Positions 18,226-27,422 are shown, numbered from the stretch's first letter. The stretch: DNA of 64,000 nucleotides from an uncultured Atopobiaceae bacterium (GCA_947631545.1 CANRLS010000002.1:24965-88964); one strand, 5' to 3'. Numbers and translations are program-made. The notes: generated from the letters alone by a model not told the origin.

Positions 18226-19788
18226 ATGGATCCCGTCTTCAGCATCATCTGGGCCGTCGTGGGCCTTGTGGTGGGATGGGTCATCTCTTGGGCCATCTCC
18301 AGCCAGGGCGCGCACAGCAAGATGCGCCAAGCCGAGCAGTCGCTTGCCGATGCCGAGGAAAGGGCTCGGCGCATCGAGGCCGACGCAGAGCGTTCCGCTG
18401 AGACCAAGACCAAAGAGTCGATCATCGCCGCCAAGGAAGAGGCGCTTCGAATCCAGCGGGCGGCGGAAGCCGACGAGCGCCAGCGGAAGGGCGAGCTCTC
18501 GAAGAGGGAGTCGCGCATCGTCTCTCGCGAGGACGCGCTCGACAAGCGCTCTGAGGCCCTCGATCGCCGGGAGCATCAGCTCTCGAGCGCCCAGGGGCAG
18601 GTGGAGCGCAAGAAGAGCGACCTCGACGCGGCCATCGCCAAGGAGACCGAGGAGCTCGAGCGCATCGCGAGCCTCTCGCAGGACGAGGCGCATGACGAGC
18701 TCCTGCAGAAGGTGCGTCAGGACTCCGTGCACGAGGAGGCCGAGATCCTCCGCTCCTCCGAGCAGCGGGTGAAGGCCGAGGCCGCCAAGACGGCCCGCAA
18801 CATCGTCTCCCAGGCCATCCAGCGCTGCGCCGCAGACGTGGCCGGCGAGGTCACGGTGACGACCGTGCACATCCCCTCGGACGACCTCAAGGGCCGGATC
18901 ATCGGTCGCGAAGGGCGCAACATCCGCACCTTCGAGCAGGTGACCGGCGTCTCGATCAACATCGACGACACGCCTGAGGTGGTGAAGCTCTCGAGCTTCG
19001 ACCCGGTGAGGCGCGAGACCGCGCGGGTGACGATGGAGAATCTCGTGGCCGACGGGCGCATCCACCCGGTGCGCATCGAGGAGACCTACAAGAAGGCCAA
19101 GGAGCTCGTGGACCAGCGCGTCATGGAAGCCGGCGAGGATGTGGCCTTCGACCTCGGCATCCATGACCTCCACCCCGAGATCGTGAGGACGCTCGGCGCG
19201 CTCAAGTACCGCACCTCCTATGGGCAGAACGTGCTCACCCACTCCAAGCAGGTGGCCGAGCTCTGCGCGCTCATGGCCACCGAGATCGGGAGCGATCCCA
19301 AGCGGGCCAAGCGCGCCGGACTTCTGCACGACCTGGGCAAGGCCGTGGACCGCGAGATGGAGGCGCCCCACGCCCAGGTGGGCGCCGAGCTCGCCAAGCG
19401 CTACGGCGAGAAGCCCGACATCGTCCATGCCATCGAATCCCACCATGCCGACATCGAGCCCACGACGGTGCTCGACTTCCTCGTCCAGGCCGCCGACGCC
19501 ATCAGCGCCTCGAGGCCGGGAGCGCGACGGGAGACGGCTGAGGAGTACGTGAAGCGCATGGAGAAGCTCGAGGCCATCTCCAACGCCCATGAGGGGGTCG
19601 ACCACACCTACGCCATGCAGGCGGGCCGCGAGGTCCACGTGATGGTGCAGCCCGAGAAGATCGGCGATGACGAGATGACCGTGCTCGCCCACGACATCAC
19701 CAAGGAGATCGAGGACGGCCTCGAGTATCCCGGCCAGGTGCGGGTGGTCGTCATTCGCGAGTCGAGAGTCGTGGACGTTGCCAAGTAA
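18226..19788 (+). CDS. rny: Ribonuclease Y
   Basis: Membrane-anchored endoribonuclease that starts mRNA decay in many Gram-positive bacteria. The 520-residue protein has an N-terminal transmembrane helix (about 5-25), a long coiled coil (30-200), a KH domain (GRIIGREGRNIRTFE near 225-240) and an HD domain with HDLGKA near 366. RBS AGGAGC precedes the ATG. The upstream 260-base gap shows a TATACC near 18098 but no convincing full promoter. Confidence 0.96.
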   Translation: MDPVFSIIWAVVGLVVGWVISWAISSQGAHSKMRQAEQSLADAEERARRIEADAERSAETKTKESIIAAKEEALRIQRAAEADERQRKGELSKRESRIVSREDALDKRSEALDRREHQLSSAQGQVERKKSDLDAAIAKETEELERIASLSQDEAHDELLQKVRQDSVHEEAEILRSSEQRVKAEAAKTARNIVSQAIQRCAADVAGEVTVTTVHIPSDDLKGRIIGREGRNIRTFEQVTGVSINIDDTPEVVKLSSFDPVRRETARVTMENLVADGRIHPVRIEETYKKAKELVDQRVMEAGEDVAFDLGIHDLHPEIVRTLGALKYRTSYGQNVLTHSKQVAELCALMATEIGSDPKRAKRAGLLHDLGKAVDREMEAPHAQVGAELAKRYGEKPDIVHAIESHHADIEPTTVLDFLVQAADAISASRPGARRETAEEYVKRMEKLEAISNAHEGVDHTYAMQAGREVHVMVQPEKIGDDEMTVLAHDITKEIEDGLEYPGQVRVVVIRESRVVDVAK

Positions 19789-20902
19789 CGGGGCGCCCTC
19801 ATCGAAGCGCACCGACGAAGGCCGCGAGGATCTCGCGGCCTTCGTGGCCGATGTCACCGGCAAGGCCCCCTCGCGCATCGAGGAGAGCTTCGGCGATGGC
19901 TTCGTGCGATTGGACGTCTCGGAAGCCGAGCGGCGCCAGGCCGCCCACGACATCCGTTGGGTCGAGGATGCCGTGCTCGAGCTCCTGCGCAACGCCCGGG
20001 ATGCCGGGGCGCGCAACATCTACGTCGCGAGCTCCAGGGAGAGGGCACTTCGGCAGATCGTGGTGGTGGACGACGGCATCGGCATCCCCCCTGCGATGCA
20101 CGAGCGGATCTTCGAGGCTCGGGTGACCTCGAAGCTCGACACGATGGCTATGGACGCCTGGGGCGTCCATGGGCGGGGGATGGCGCTCTACTCGATCTCC
20201 CAGAACGCGGAGGAGGCCCGCGTTGCCGCATCGGCCACGGGGCTCGGCAGCTCGATCGCCGTCGGCTTCGATACGGAGAGGCTCTCCGAGCGCGCCGACC
20301 AGTCGACCTGGCCGAAGGCGGTCGACGGGGAGGGGGACGAGGGCGCGAGGGCGCTGAAGGGCCCCCATAACATCATCCGCATCTGCGTGGAGTTCGCCCT
20401 GGAGGAGGATCCGGGCGTCGAGGTCTACCTGGGAAGCCCGGCCGAGATCGTCGCGACCCTGAGGGAGCGGGCCCGCCAGACCGCAGACGAGGCGTCGCTC
20501 CTCTTCGCGAGGGACCTCGGGGCCCTTCCCCTGGCCACGCGGCTCCTCGCCGCGTCCGATGCCCGCGAGCTCGAGGAGCAGGCGCATCGCCTGGGCATCG
20601 AGCTCTCGGAGCGCACGGCCCATCGCATCCTCGCGGGCCACATCAAGCCGCTCCGGAGCGTCAGGGCCAAGGTCCGCCACACGGGCCATGGAGCGACGAC
20701 TCCGCCCGTCGACCTGGGTCGCGATCAGCGCGGCCTCGAGCTCTCCGAGGCGGATGCCCGCGAGCTCGCCGAGCGGCTCGCCCGCGCCTTCGAGAGCGTG
20801 GCGCCGCGCTACTTCATCACGCTCCGCGAGGCGCCCCAGCTGCGGGTGGGGCCGAACAAGGTGGTGGCGACCTTCACGATCGCCTCGGAGGAAGAGGGCT
20901 GA
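19778..20902 (+). CDS. GHKL-type ATP-binding protein of unknown function
   Basis: A 374-residue protein with an N-terminal histidine-kinase/MutL/Hsp90-like ATPase fold. The N box is E68-L-L-R-N72-A-R-D-A, the G1 box D98-D-G-I-G and the G2 box GVHGRGMALYS near 133-143. There is no phosphoacceptor His, MutL C-terminus or membrane segment. It starts at a TTG that overlaps the rny stop by 11 bases, and no in-frame ATG exists early, so the exact start is uncertain. Its place between rny and spoVS suggests a conserved but undescribed role in RNA metabolism or development. MutL or a sensor kinase is possible but the C-terminal 230 residues match neither. Confidence 0.8.
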   Translation: MPSNGAPSSKRTDEGREDLAAFVADVTGKAPSRIEESFGDGFVRLDVSEAERRQAAHDIRWVEDAVLELLRNARDAGARNIYVASSRERALRQIVVVDDGIGIPPAMHERIFEARVTSKLDTMAMDAWGVHGRGMALYSISQNAEEARVAASATGLGSSIAVGFDTERLSERADQSTWPKAVDGEGDEGARALKGPHNIIRICVEFALEEDPGVEVYLGSPAEIVATLRERARQTADEASLLFARDLGALPLATRLLAASDARELEEQAHRLGIELSERTAHRILAGHIKPLRSVRAKVRHTGHGATTPPVDLGRDQRGLELSEADARELAERLARAFESVAPRYFITLREAPQLRVGPNKVVATFTIASEEEG

Positions 20903-21060
20903 GCCCGCGCGCGCTCCAGCCCGGTCCCCGTCGCTCGCGATGCGCCGTCAAGGATCCCTTCGCGCTGAAAACGTGTACCATTCCTAGGCGTCTGCAGAAA
21001 CGAAGCGCGCACCGCACAACGAACCGGCCACCATCGACTTTCCAACGGAGCCGACCTCCC

Positions 21061-21402
21061 ATGGACTTCCTCAAGGTTTCCAGCAAATCATCGCCCGCCT
21101 CCGTCGCCGGCGCCATCGCCGGGATGGTGAAGGACGGCGTTCCCGTGAATCTCCAGGCTGTCGGGGCCGGTGCCGTGAACCAGGCCGTGAAGGCCATCGC
21201 CATCGCACGGGGCTTCCTCATCCCCGTGGGCATCGACATCTCGGTGGCGCCCACCTTCAGCGACGTGATCATCGACGGGGCCCAGCGGACCGCCATCCGC
21301 ATCGCCGTCTACGTGCACCGCATCACGGGTCCGGGCCAGTCCATGGACATGGAGGTGCCCGAGGTGGAGGGCTTCGAGTCCATGGTGGGCAGCGAGTCCT
21401 GA
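21061..21402 (+). CDS. spoVS: Stage V sporulation protein S (SpoVS/Alba-like)
   Basis: Matches SpoVS, a small Alba-fold nucleic-acid-binding protein, over residues 1-90 (MDFLKVSSKSSPASVAGAIA, NQAVKAIAIARGF). The 113 residues include a short acidic C-terminal tail beyond the usual 86. In Bacillus it affects septation and spore coat; homologues occur widely in non-sporulators, and no other sporulation gene is present here. TACCAT at 20976-20981 is a possible -10. miaB starts two bases after the stop. Confidence 0.93.
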   Translation: MDFLKVSSKSSPASVAGAIAGMVKDGVPVNLQAVGAGAVNQAVKAIAIARGFLIPVGIDISVAPTFSDVIIDGAQRTAIRIAVYVHRITGPGQSMDMEVPEVEGFESMVGSES

Positions 21403-21404
21403 CC

Positions 21405-22814
21405 TTGTCCGGGCTTTCGGCGCCAGAGCCCGGGGATCTCTTGAACGCCTCGGGCACAGCGGATCTCACCGGCCTCACCTATTGGGTGAGGACCTTCGGC
21501 TGCCAGATGAACCTCCACGAGGCCGAGCGCGTGGCCGGCGTCCTCGAGGCGGAGGGGCTCTTGCCCGTCGCCACGCCCGAAGAGGCCGATGTCTGCGTCT
21601 TCATGAGCTGTTGCGTGCGGGAGAGGGCCGATACCCACCTCGCGGGCCAGGTATCGGCGATGGCGAGCGCTCCGCCCCCTCCCTCGGGAAGGCGGATCGT
21701 CGCCCTGGGCGGTTGCATCGCCCAGCGCGATGCCGGACGTGCCAGGGAGCAGATGCCGCGCTTGGACGCGGTCTTCGGCACCCAGGCGATCGCGCGGCTG
21801 CCGCGGCTCCTGAGGGAATCGCTCGACGCCCCAAGAGGGCATCTGGCGGTGGATGTGGCGGAGCCCTACGAGGGCTTCTCGGCGGATCTGCCCCAGCGGC
21901 GAGACGATGCGTGGCGGGCCTGGGTGCCCATCATGTACGGCTGCGACAACTTCTGCAGCTACTGCGTGGTCCCCTACGTGAGGGGAAGGGAGCGGAGCCG
22001 GCCGGCGGAGGCCGTGCTCGACGAATGCGGGCGGCTCGTGGCGGACGGCGTCCGCGAGATCTGCCTCCTCGGCCAGAACGTGAACTCCTACGGCAAGGGA
22101 CTCGACGGGGCGCCGAGCTTCGCCGAGCTCCTTCGGGAGGTGGCGCGAACGGGCGTGGATCGAGTCCGCTTCACCTCGTCGCATCCCAAGGACCTGACGC
22201 GCGAGACCCTCGAAGCGATGGCCTTCGAGCCTGCGGTGATGCCCCATCTCCACCTGGCGGCCCAGAGCGGCTCTGACAGGATCCTCAAGGCCATGAACCG
22301 CCACTACACGGCCGATGACTACCTGGCGCTCGCGGATCTCGCCCACGCCACGGTGCCCGGTCTCGCGCTCACCACCGACCTCATCGTCGGGTTCCCCGGC
22401 GAGACGGAGGAGGACTTCCAGGCGACGCTTGACCTGGTGGAGCGGGCGGAGCTGGCGGGCGCCTTCACATTCATTTATTCGAAGCGCGCGGGGACGAAGG
22501 CGGCCGAGATGGCCGACCAGGTGCCGCGCGAGGTGTCCGGCGAGCGCTTGGAGCGCTTGGCCGAGCTCGTGCGCGAGCGTTCGGCATCCGCCATCGAGGC
22601 GATGCGCGGCACCGTGCAGGAGGTGCTCTGCGAGGGGCCCTCGAAGCGCGACCCGGGCATGCTGAGCGGGCATTCGCCCCAGAACCATACGGTGCACTTC
22701 CCGGTGCCGGATGGCCGGGCGGCAGAGGATCTCACCGGGATGCTCGTGGATGTGGGGATCGTCGAAACGCGCTCCTACTACGCCCTCGGCGAGATGGTCG
22801 GCGAGGCGCGATGA
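21405..22814 (+). CDS. miaB: tRNA-2-methylthio-N6-dimethylallyladenosine synthase MiaB
   Basis: Radical SAM methylthiotransferase that completes ms2i6A37 in tRNA. N-terminal cluster cysteines are C33, C69/C70 and C104; radical SAM CDNFCSYC gives C180, C184 and C187; a TRAM domain is C-terminal (residues about 400-465). The start is a TTG at 21405, two bases after spoVS. The next gene, miaA, makes the substrate and overlaps as ATGA. Confidence 0.94.
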   Translation: MSGLSAPEPGDLLNASGTADLTGLTYWVRTFGCQMNLHEAERVAGVLEAEGLLPVATPEEADVCVFMSCCVRERADTHLAGQVSAMASAPPPPSGRRIVALGGCIAQRDAGRAREQMPRLDAVFGTQAIARLPRLLRESLDAPRGHLAVDVAEPYEGFSADLPQRRDDAWRAWVPIMYGCDNFCSYCVVPYVRGRERSRPAEAVLDECGRLVADGVREICLLGQNVNSYGKGLDGAPSFAELLREVARTGVDRVRFTSSHPKDLTRETLEAMAFEPAVMPHLHLAAQSGSDRILKAMNRHYTADDYLALADLAHATVPGLALTTDLIVGFPGETEEDFQATLDLVERAELAGAFTFIYSKRAGTKAAEMADQVPREVSGERLERLAELVRERSASAIEAMRGTVQEVLCEGPSKRDPGMLSGHSPQNHTVHFPVPDGRAAEDLTGMLVDVGIVETRSYYALGEMVGEAR

Positions 22815-23752
22815 GCGCGGCGGTCGGGCTTCCCGTTCCCTGCGTGGTGGGGCCGACGGCGACCGGCAAGTCCGAGGTCGCCGATGCGGTGGCGCAGATC
22901 CTGGGATCCGCCGTGATCTCCGCCGATGCCATGCAGGTCTACAAGGGCATGGACATCGGGACGGCCAAGGTGCCTCCCGAGGAGCGCTCCGTGCCCCTCC
23001 TCATGGTGGATGTGGTGCCGGTGGGCGAGGCTTATTCCGCCGCCCTCTACCAGCGCGAAGCGAGGGAGGCGCTGGACGCCCTCCTCGCCCGGGGCCTCGT
23101 GCCGGTCGTCTGCGGCGGCACGGGGCTCTACGTGAAGGCCCTCATCGACGAGATGGACCTTCCGAGGGGGGAGGGCGGCTCGCCCTCGAGGAGGCGATGG
23201 GAGGCCCATCTCGCCGCTCATGGCGAGCAGTCGCTCTGGGAGGAGCTGAGGCGCCGAGACGCTCGGAGCGCCGACGCCATCCATCCCCATAACAGCAGAC
23301 GGGTCGTCCGGGCCCTCGAGATGGCGGACGAGGGCGTCTCCTATGCCAAGCAGGCGTCGGGCCTTCATGAGCCCAAGGCCTGCTACGACGCGCGGCTCTG
23401 GGGGCTCGCACGGGAGCGGGCGAGGCTCTATGCGGCCATCGACGCGCGGGTCGATGCCATGGTCGGAAACGGCCTCGTGGACGAGGTGGAGCGGCTCATG
23501 GGGGAGGGCCTCCTCGAGGCGCCCACCGCCTCCCAGGCCATCGGCTACAAGGAGATCGCCGCCTATCTGCGGGGCGAGATGGGGCTCGACGCCGCGCTCG
23601 ATGCCATGAAGCGCCGAAGCCGCCGTCTGGCGAAGCGCCAGTTCACGTGGTTCCGTCGAGATTCGCGCGTGACGTGGCTCGACGTGGACGAGCTGGGAAG
23701 CGATGCCATCGTCGAGAGGATCGTCTCCGACGTGGCGAAGGAGCGCCCATGA
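22811..23752 (+). CDS. miaA: tRNA dimethylallyltransferase MiaA
   Basis: Transfers dimethylallyl to A37 of tRNAs reading UNN codons. P-loop GPTATGKS is at residues 14-21, followed by SADAMQVYKGMDIGTAK, the GGTGLY motif and the C-terminal KRQFTWFR. 313 residues, normal length. It overlaps miaB and hflX, both as ATGA, so miaB-miaA-hflX form one translationally coupled run. Confidence 0.96.
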   Translation: MSAAVGLPVPCVVGPTATGKSEVADAVAQILGSAVISADAMQVYKGMDIGTAKVPPEERSVPLLMVDVVPVGEAYSAALYQREAREALDALLARGLVPVVCGGTGLYVKALIDEMDLPRGEGGSPSRRRWEAHLAAHGEQSLWEELRRRDARSADAIHPHNSRRVVRALEMADEGVSYAKQASGLHEPKACYDARLWGLARERARLYAAIDARVDAMVGNGLVDEVERLMGEGLLEAPTASQAIGYKEIAAYLRGEMGLDAALDAMKRRSRRLAKRQFTWFRRDSRVTWLDVDELGSDAIVERIVSDVAKERP

Positions 23753-25089
23753 GCGGCCGCTTCAAGCCCCATTCCACCGCCATCGTCCCCGAGCGGGCGC
23801 TCCTCGTGGGAGTCGACCTCGGGAGAAGGGACGAATGGCCCCAGGACCGCTCCATGGCGGAACTCGCGCGCCTTGTGGAGACGGACGGGGCCGAGGTCGT
23901 GGGAACCCTCACCCAGCGCTTGGATAAGCCGGTGCCCAAGACCTTCATCGGGAGCGGCAAGACCGCCGAGCTCGTCGAGAGGGTGCGCGCCGAGAAGGTC
24001 GATGTGGTGGTCTTCGACGAGGACCTCACTCCCTCCCAGCAGTCGAACCTCGAGAGGGCCGTGGGCGAGAAGGTGAAGGTCATCGACCGGACCGCGCTCA
24101 TCCTCGACATCTTCGGCCGCCATGCCAAGACGACCGAGGGACGGCTCCAGGTGGAGCTGGCCCAGCTCTCCTACGTGCTCCCGCGCCTTCGGGGCATGTG
24201 GAGCCACCTCATGGGCGAGCAGACCCGTGGCGGCATCGGAAGCCGCTTCGGCCAGGGCGAGAGCCAGCTCGAGGTGGATCGTCGAATGGTCAGGAACCGC
24301 ATCTCCCAGGTGCGCCGCGAGCTCGCTCGCCTGGAGGCGCGCCGGGAGAACCAATCGAAGGCCCGCTGGGAATCGGGCGTCTACCGCGTCGCGCTCGTCG
24401 GCTATACGAACGCCGGCAAGTCGACCCTCATGAACGCCCTCACCGACTCCGATGTCTACGTCAAGGACGAGCTCTTCGCGACCCTCGATCCCACGACGAG
24501 GTCGCTCACGCTCGAGGAGGGGCGGAAGATCACGCTCACCGACACCGTGGGCTTCATCCAGAAGCTCCCGACGACCCTCGTTGAGGCGTTCCAATCGACG
24601 CTCGCCGAGGTCAAGGCGGCAGACCTCGTGCTCGTGGTGGCCGATGCCTCCGATGGGGCATGGGAGGCCCAGGTGGCATCGGTGATCGATACCCTGGCGG
24701 AGATCGACGCCACGGAGATTCCCCGCGCGCTCGTGCTCAACAAGGCCGACGCCCTCGCCGCCGAGGATCTGGAGAGCCTCCGGGCCTCGCATCCGGAGGC
24801 GCAGGTCATCTCGGCCCTCACAGGGGCTGGCCTCGGAGCCCTGAGGCATCGGATCGCGAGCGAGGCCTCCCTGGGCGACGTGACGATCACCGTCCTCATT
24901 CCCTACGGCAAGGGCCAGCTCATGACCATGGTGCACGAAAGATGCCAGGTGATCCGCGAGACCTATCGCGAGGGGGGCCTCATGGCCACGGTGAAGGCCT
25001 CCGAGCGCATGGCCATGACGCTCGCGCCCTATCGCCTGGACGACGATCAGACGGGGACGAGCGCCAGCAGCGCGAGCAGCACCGGCTGA
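23749..25089 (+). CDS. hflX: GTPase HflX
   Basis: Ribosome-associated GTPase involved in splitting stalled or heat-damaged ribosomes. The 446-residue product has the N-terminal HflX domain (SGRFKPHS to RQGGIGSRFGQGE-like region), a coiled coil, and the G domain with GYTNAGKST near 217-225, DTVGF and NKAD. The ATG overlaps the miaA stop. The last 43 bases overlap the convergent acyltransferase gene on the minus strand. Confidence 0.94.
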   Translation: MSGRFKPHSTAIVPERALLVGVDLGRRDEWPQDRSMAELARLVETDGAEVVGTLTQRLDKPVPKTFIGSGKTAELVERVRAEKVDVVVFDEDLTPSQQSNLERAVGEKVKVIDRTALILDIFGRHAKTTEGRLQVELAQLSYVLPRLRGMWSHLMGEQTRGGIGSRFGQGESQLEVDRRMVRNRISQVRRELARLEARRENQSKARWESGVYRVALVGYTNAGKSTLMNALTDSDVYVKDELFATLDPTTRSLTLEEGRKITLTDTVGFIQKLPTTLVEAFQSTLAEVKAADLVLVVADASDGAWEAQVASVIDTLAEIDATEIPRALVLNKADALAAEDLESLRASHPEAQVISALTGAGLGALRHRIASEASLGDVTITVLIPYGKGQLMTMVHERCQVIRETYREGGLMATVKASERMAMTLAPYRLDDDQTGTSASSASSTG

Positions 25090-25784
25090 TGGAGCACGTA
25101 GATGAGAAGCGAATGCCGTCCGATGAACTCGATGGGGCGGGCCCGTAGGTTGAGGAACCACGCCGGATGGGAGTCGGCCGACGAGGCGTAGCCCCAGACG
25201 ACGCCGATGCCGTACATGAAGGCGAACGGGATGAGCGGGTAGTAGTCGCCCGAGGCGAAGGCGGGGCTGGGGAAGCCGAGCCAATCGAAGAGCCCGCATT
25301 CGTAGATGCCCCGGGGAACGGCCGTCGACAGGGGGCCGAGGCCGAGGGTTCCGCTCGGGACTCTCGAGGTGAGGGCGAAGGCGATGGCGAAGCCGACGGC
25401 CCATCCCCAGTGCTCGAAGCGGAGCCCCGTGCGCCTGAGCAGCCAGAAGATGAGCGTCGAGGCACCCATGCAGAAGATGATGCCGAAGCTGATGGGGACG
25501 TCCACGGCGACGATCGTGGTGACGATGTAGATGCCGCCCGCCACGAGGAGGTAGCGCGCGGCGCGGGAGAGGTCGTTCCTCGAGAGCGCGTGCATGCGCC
25601 CTGCGAGCAGAAGGAACGTCCAGGCGATGCTGGCCCGCCAGGCATCCTCGAAGAATCCGGAGAACCAGGGAAGATCGATGCCGCGCAGCGCCGTGAGGTC
25701 GTAGCACCAGTGGAAGAGCACCATGGATGCCACCGCGACGCCGCGGATGATGTCGTAGCCGCTGATTCGCTCTCTGGTGACCAT
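25047..25784 (-). CDS. DUF1624 / heparan-alpha-glucosaminide N-acetyltransferase-like membrane protein
   Basis: A 245-residue integral membrane protein with about seven hydrophobic helices. The N-terminal ISGYDIIRGVAVASMVLFHW and C-terminal FIGRHSLLIYVLHQP are typical of the acyltransferase-like superfamily containing HGSNAT and DUF1624. Members move acetyl groups across membranes or are uncharacterised, and the bacterial substrate is unknown. It lies downstream of lexA on the same strand but is separated from it by a 14-bp hairpin. Its 3' end overlaps hflX tail-to-tail by 43 bases. Confidence 0.82.
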   Translation of the reverse strand: MVTRERISGYDIIRGVAVASMVLFHWCYDLTALRGIDLPWFSGFFEDAWRASIAWTFLLLAGRMHALSRNDLSRAARYLLVAGGIYIVTTIVAVDVPISFGIIFCMGASTLIFWLLRRTGLRFEHWGWAVGFAIAFALTSRVPSGTLGLGPLSTAVPRGIYECGLFDWLGFPSPAFASGDYYPLIPFAFMYGIGVVWGYASSADSHPAWFLNLRARPIEFIGRHSLLIYVLHQPVLLALLALVPV

Positions 25785-25846
25785 GATCGGAGTCTATGCG
25801 AGGCAGCCTCGAAAGCCCATGCCAGAGGTCTCGAAGCGGAGTCGCT

Positions 25847-25874
25847 CCCGTGAGCCCGCCGGCGGGCTCACGGG
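25847..25874 (-). terminator. Perfect 14-bp hairpin after lexA
   Basis: CCCGTGAGCCCGCC and its exact complement are back-to-back, ending one base from the lexA stop codon. No U-tract follows on the minus strand, so it is terminator-like or a 3' stabiliser rather than a textbook intrinsic terminator. Confidence 0.6.
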
Positions 25875-25875
25875 G

Positions 25876-26544
25876 CTAGATGCCGGTGCGGATGAGCCCG
25901 GTCACCCGGCCCAGGATCATGGGGTTCTCTGCGTAGATGGGCTCCATGGTCTCGTTCTGGGGCTGGAGCCGGATGCGCCCTTCCTCGCGGTAGAAGGTCT
26001 TGACCGTGGCCGAGTCGTCGAGGAGCGCCACCACGATCTGGCCGTCATCGGCGTCATGGGCTTCCTGCACGACGACGAGGTCGCCGTCGAGGATGCCCGC
26101 GTCCACCATCGACTCGCCCTTCACCCGAAGGAGGAAGCTGCTGTTGGAGCCCACGAGCTCCGTGGGCAGCGTGAGCGTCTCCTCTATGTTCTGCTCGGCG
26201 AGTATGGGCTCGCCTGCGGCCACCCGCCCCACGAGCGGGAGGGTCGAAAGGCCGGTGGCGGGGTTCTCATGCACGGTGAACAGCGAGCCGTCGGGAATCG
26301 CCGCCATCGGGCGGGAGGCGTCCTCGGCATCGCAGATCTCCAGGGCGCGGGGCTTGTTGGGGTCGCGCTTGAGGTAGCCGAGACTCTCCAGCGTCCTGAG
26401 ATGCATGTGCACGGTGCTCGGCGAGCGGAGGTTCACCGCCTGGCCTATCTCGCGCACGGTGGGCGGATACCCATGCTCTGCCGAATAGCTGCAGATGAAG
26501 TCGTAAATCCTCTGAACGCTCTTGCTGAGGGGACGTCGAGCCAT
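25876..26544 (-). CDS. lexA: SOS repressor LexA
   Basis: Transcriptional repressor that cleaves itself when RecA is activated. The 222-residue product has the winged HTH (1-65, PTVREIGQAVNLRSPSTVHMHL). The cleavage site A110-G111 lies in VAAGEPI, and the catalytic pair is S145 (GESM) and K182. The ATG at 26544 gives the canonical N-terminus; longer in-frame starts run into the divergent LysM gene region. Two LexA boxes and a TATACT -10 lie just upstream, so it is autoregulated. Confidence 0.96.
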   Translation of the reverse strand: MARRPLSKSVQRIYDFICSYSAEHGYPPTVREIGQAVNLRSPSTVHMHLRTLESLGYLKRDPNKPRALEICDAEDASRPMAAIPDGSLFTVHENPATGLSTLPLVGRVAAGEPILAEQNIEETLTLPTELVGSNSSFLLRVKGESMVDAGILDGDLVVVQEAHDADDGQIVVALLDDSATVKTFYREEGRIRLQPQNETMEPIYAENPMILGRVTGLIRTGI

Positions 26545-26568
26545 GGCAAACCCCTTTCTCCCGCTTGG

Positions 26569-26603
26569 AGTATACCAAACATCCGTTCTGAAAACGTCTG
26601 TTC
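26569..26603 (-). promoter_or_regulatory. lexA promoter region with two LexA boxes
   Basis: On the minus strand GAACAGACGTTT (26603-26592) and GAACGGATGTTT (26588-26577) are two copies of GAACnnnnGTTY, 15 bases apart. They are followed by a TATACT -10 (26574-26569). The boxes also lie just before a TATAGT (26622-26627) on the plus strand, so they can serve the divergent LysM gene too. Confidence 0.82.
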
Positions 26604-26727
26604 GTTTCGCGCATTCCGCGCTATAGTCGGAGGCGCCGTACGGGTACGGATGTTCGTACGGGAGGGTTCGGAATTGCTCTTCGGGCGTCGCCGTAGATTG
26701 GATCCGGACAGCGAGAGGGGAGGACCC

Positions 26728-27324
26728 ATGGGATTCGAGCCGGCACGGGATGCATGGGACGCGCAGGTCGCTCGCGACGCGCGGGACGCCAGGGACGTTC
26801 GGGGCGCAACGGTGCGATTCGAGGCGGAAGTGCCTCCCCTCATCGTGTGGGAAGGGGGATCCGGCGATGGCGGCGCCCACTCGCTCGACGCTTCGAGGGT
26901 ATCTCGTTCGGCGGGGGACGTCGGAGTCCTCTCGATCGCCCTGGATGCCCCGGCGCTTCCGTGGACGGAGGCTTCGGAGGGGCCGGGCCGGGATGCGGAC
27001 GCACGGGGAAACGATGGCCTCGAGCCCGTGTCGAAGGCCCAGCGGGTGCGGTCGGGCTGGAAGGCGACGATCGTCGCCGGGATCCTCTGCGTCGCGGCGA
27101 CGCTCCTCGCCATAGCGCTCAGAGGGGCCTTCCTGGATACGGCCTACGGCTCCCTTCAGTGGGAGGAGCATCGGGTCGTCCCCGGCGAGACGATCGCCTC
27201 CATCATCTCGGCGCGCGATCTTCCCGATGTGGGGCTCGGACGCCTCGTGGGGTGGGTCGAGGACGCCAATGGGCTCGAGTCGGCCGACATCCGTCCGGGC
27301 ATGGTGCTCAGCATGCCCCGGTAG
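26728..27324 (+). CDS. LysM membrane protein, probable SOS cell-division inhibitor (YneA/DivS/ChiZ-like)
   Basis: A 198-residue protein: a variable Asp/Arg/Ala-rich cytoplasmic part (1-110), one transmembrane helix (about 112-133) and a C-terminal extracellular LysM domain (148-197, HRVVPGETIASIIS). Small TM-LysM proteins divergent from lexA act as SOS division suppressors (YneA in Bacillus, DivS in Corynebacterium, ChiZ in Mycobacterium), and the order lexA-this-nrdR is the actinobacterial one. ATG 26728 has GGGGAGG in front; ATG 26650 is a weaker alternative. The long cytoplasmic N-terminus is unusual. Function is inferred from context. Confidence 0.78.
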   Translation: MGFEPARDAWDAQVARDARDARDVRGATVRFEAEVPPLIVWEGGSGDGGAHSLDASRVSRSAGDVGVLSIALDAPALPWTEASEGPGRDADARGNDGLEPVSKAQRVRSGWKATIVAGILCVAATLLAIALRGAFLDTAYGSLQWEEHRVVPGETIASIISARDLPDVGLGRLVGWVEDANGLESADIRPGMVLSMPR

Positions 27325-27381
27325 CTGCTGTCGGGCGATTGGGTCGCTCCACTATGGATAGCGTAGCGGGCCGATGGCGCA

Positions 27382-27395
27382 TACAAGCGCTTGTA
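27382..27395. promoter_or_regulatory. 14-bp palindrome upstream of nrdR
   Basis: TACAAGCGCTTGTA is a perfect palindrome about 30 bases upstream of the nrdR extended -10. It is A/T-richer at its ends than its surroundings and looks like an operator. It does not match the classical NrdR box well. Confidence 0.5.
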
Positions 27396-27422
27396 GCGGA
27401 ACTCGTGCCTATGGTGGATTTG

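Noticed and set aside
21061..21402. Evidence of a spore-former
   Set aside because: SpoVS alone is widespread in non-sporulating bacteria, and no other sporulation gene is present.
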